DNA from: Schistosoma haematobium
Taxonomy: Eukaryota > Platyhelminthes > Trematoda > Strigeidida > Schistosomatidae
DNA: 64,000 bases
NCBI RefSeq assembly: GCF_000699445.3
Contig: NC_067198.1
Location: 8,802,801 to 8,866,800 of the forward strand
Direction of reading: 5' to 3'
The notes under the pieces are model-generated. The model had not been told where the DNA came from, did not search any database, and worked only from the letters and a program-made list of their open reading frames with translations. This document shows, piece by piece, positions 63,099-64,000 of the stretch (the stretch's first letter is position 1; the number at the start of each line of letters is the position of its first letter). Both the position numbers and the translations under genes were made by a program.

Positions 63099-63790
63099 GG
63101 TGAGACTATAATTTATGGACGAGGCAATCAGAAGAGTTTGTGGGATTTCAAGGTCAGTGTACCGATTTCAGTACCCGATGCTCATGTACCATCGGTTCAC
63201 AGAGAATTTCAAAGAAAATGTGATGATGTTACCTTTCCATGTAATATGTGTTGGAGGAAAAGGTCTGCCAGAATAGGATTTTTTCGCTCGATCCAGATTG
63301 AGAATAATCTAAATATTGACAGTTGTTGCGAACTGGATAATAAAAGCACCAGTAACACTGCCTGCAGCCGGATACTGCAATATATACGGATGATTGCAGA
63401 GCGTTCAGATGCGTACACAGACTTGGTTATGTGCATCATGTCATTATCCACAAGCGGTATTTTGTGGACCTTACAACCGAAGTGCACACAAACAATAATG
63501 ACGCTATGTGGTGGAGGTTGAAAGAGTTTTTGCTACCTTATCATGGTTCCATAGGCTGTTTATTATGGGGCCATATGGATGATTTCCTCTACCGTATGTA
63601 TTACGATTTTAGAACCTCTAAACCACTTTCTAACCTTGGGGAGTTTTTGAATCATGTAACTGTAACCATTTTAATTCTTTGCTTTTGTATAACATATTTT
63701 TGCTGTACGCTAACTGTTTTCTAACTGGTTAATATTTCTTAATGTCGCTTAATTTTCGTTCAAAAGTTGACCATAAATTATAGTCTCGCC
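63099..63790 (+). mobile_element. Merlin (ISXO2-type) DNA transposon, non-autonomous copy
   Basis: 692 bp with terminal inverted repeats: left GGTGAGACTATAATTTATGG, right (read inward) GGCGAGACTATAATTTATGG, one mismatch in 20. A perfect 8-bp direct repeat AACTTTAA flanks it on both sides, the target size known for Merlin. It holds a broken transposase, and its ends match the MITE at 32910-33197. Confidence 0.93.
63138..63724 (+). pseudogene. Merlin/ISXO2-like transposase remnant
   Basis: The first frame (to about 63430) carries CDDVTFPCNMCWRKRSARIG followed by FFRS, matching the zinc-ribbon and following segment of ISXO2-type transposases. A frame change then leads to HHVIIHKRYFVDLTTEVHTN, then NNDAMWWRLKEFLLPYHGSI and MDDFLYRMYYDF, matching the last catalytic block (normally HTN-xx-E-xx-W-xx-LK). 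The catalytic Glu position appears to be Asp here, most of the central catalytic domain is missing and the frame is broken, so it cannot be active. Confidence 0.85.
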
Positions 63791-63798
63791 AACTTTAA
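63791..63798. repeat. Merlin target-site duplication, right
   Basis: AACTTTAA, identical to 63091-63098. Confidence 0.9.
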
Positions 63799-63906
63799 TT
63801 TAATAGTTGAATTCATGAGTCAGTTAAATCTAAATCACCATGGAAAACCTGAAAACTCTGGACGACCGTTTCGTCCTAGTATGGGAGTCCTCAGCAGTAC
63901 GCATCC
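63799..63906 (-). mobile_element. Type B hammerhead retroposon, truncated
   Basis: Read on minus: GGGATGCGTACTGCTGAGGA, ribozyme, GGTTTTCCATGGTGATTTAG and ACTCATGAATTCAACTATT. Its 5' side is cut at about 63907, where a LINE 3'-UTR-like sequence begins. Confidence 0.8.
63850..63905 (-). ncRNA. Hammerhead ribozyme, type B, nearly intact
   Basis: On minus: CTGAGGA (63894-63888), GAAA (63872-63869) and GTC (63863-63861) are intact, and stem III ACGGTCGT still pairs (one G-U). The base after CTGAGGA is C, not G, so the first stem II pair is C-C. Stem I keeps only CTG/CAG before a mismatch. Activity is likely reduced. Confidence 0.7.
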
Positions 63907-64000
63907 CCCAAATGCCCTGGTACGGCCGAGAGTGAGGAGAGTCCGCTCTCCCTCTCGAAATGCTCTCAGATGGCCACGCGTATATAGCCTCTGCCGGGGA
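63907..64000 (+). mobile_element. LINE 3'-UTR-like fragment, start of second copy
   Basis: AAATGCCCTGGTACGGCCGA, GAAATGCTCTCAGATGGCCA and CGCGTATATAGCCTCTGCC match 47535-47590. It carries an extra block of about 30 bp containing GAGAGTCCGCTCTCCCTCTC, and it runs off the window end. Confidence 0.6.

Overview
This is AT-rich, gene-poor eukaryotic DNA, most likely from a blood fluke of the genus Schistosoma. The grounds are Smalpha-type hammerhead-ribozyme retroposons, an RTE-clade LINE resembling the schistosome SR2 lineage, a Merlin (ISXO2-type) DNA transposon, and a general absence of long open frames. Nothing bacterial is present (no operons, ribosome-binding sites or CRISPR). I found no complete protein-coding gene. 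The only plausible non-transposon coding sequence is a short terminal-exon-like segment near 52.5 kb with two diverged, head-to-head relatives beside it.

Positions 1 to about 23,440 form one head-to-tail satellite array of 26 full units (868-916 bp) plus an eroded partial unit. It runs off the left edge of the window. Units on the left are almost identical and units on the right are diverged. Each unit carries, on the minus strand, the eroded body of a hammerhead-ribozyme retroposon, so the satellite seems to have captured or grown from such an element.

From about 23.45 kb to the end is a patchwork of dispersed repeats. The dominant class is small non-autonomous elements with a tRNA-like (Pol III box) segment followed by a hammerhead ribozyme. 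Three families can be told apart by ribozyme sequence: A (Smalpha type), B (CUGAGGA core) and C (CUGACGA core with a GUGC/GCAC stem II). One copy of each keeps every core residue I can check (A 54233-54293 minus, B 51316-51383 plus, C 37226-37285 plus). Many copies are fold-back pairs, a 5' segment inverted against the 3' segment. In two independent type C insertions the inner junction falls at the ribozyme cleavage site, which suggests that self-cleaved RNA is the retrotransposed template.

Other elements are three 3' fragments of one RTE LINE (33.8, 46.7 and 56.6 kb), a Merlin transposon with a matching 8-bp target duplication (63099-63790) and a Merlin-derived MITE (32910-33197), two LTR families (one a probable solo LTR at 45922-46405), LINE 3' tails, a five-copy dispersed repeat lying always in the same orientation, a (TA)n tract and a perfect 52-bp palindrome (59815-59866).

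The pieces fit a LINE-driven system: autonomous LINEs such as RTE could supply reverse transcriptase, ribozyme retroposons would use it, and one ribozyme-element remnant ended up inside a long satellite. Homologies and species were judged by reading alone; no database search was possible. Element edges are approximate unless a target-site duplication or terminal repeat is stated.
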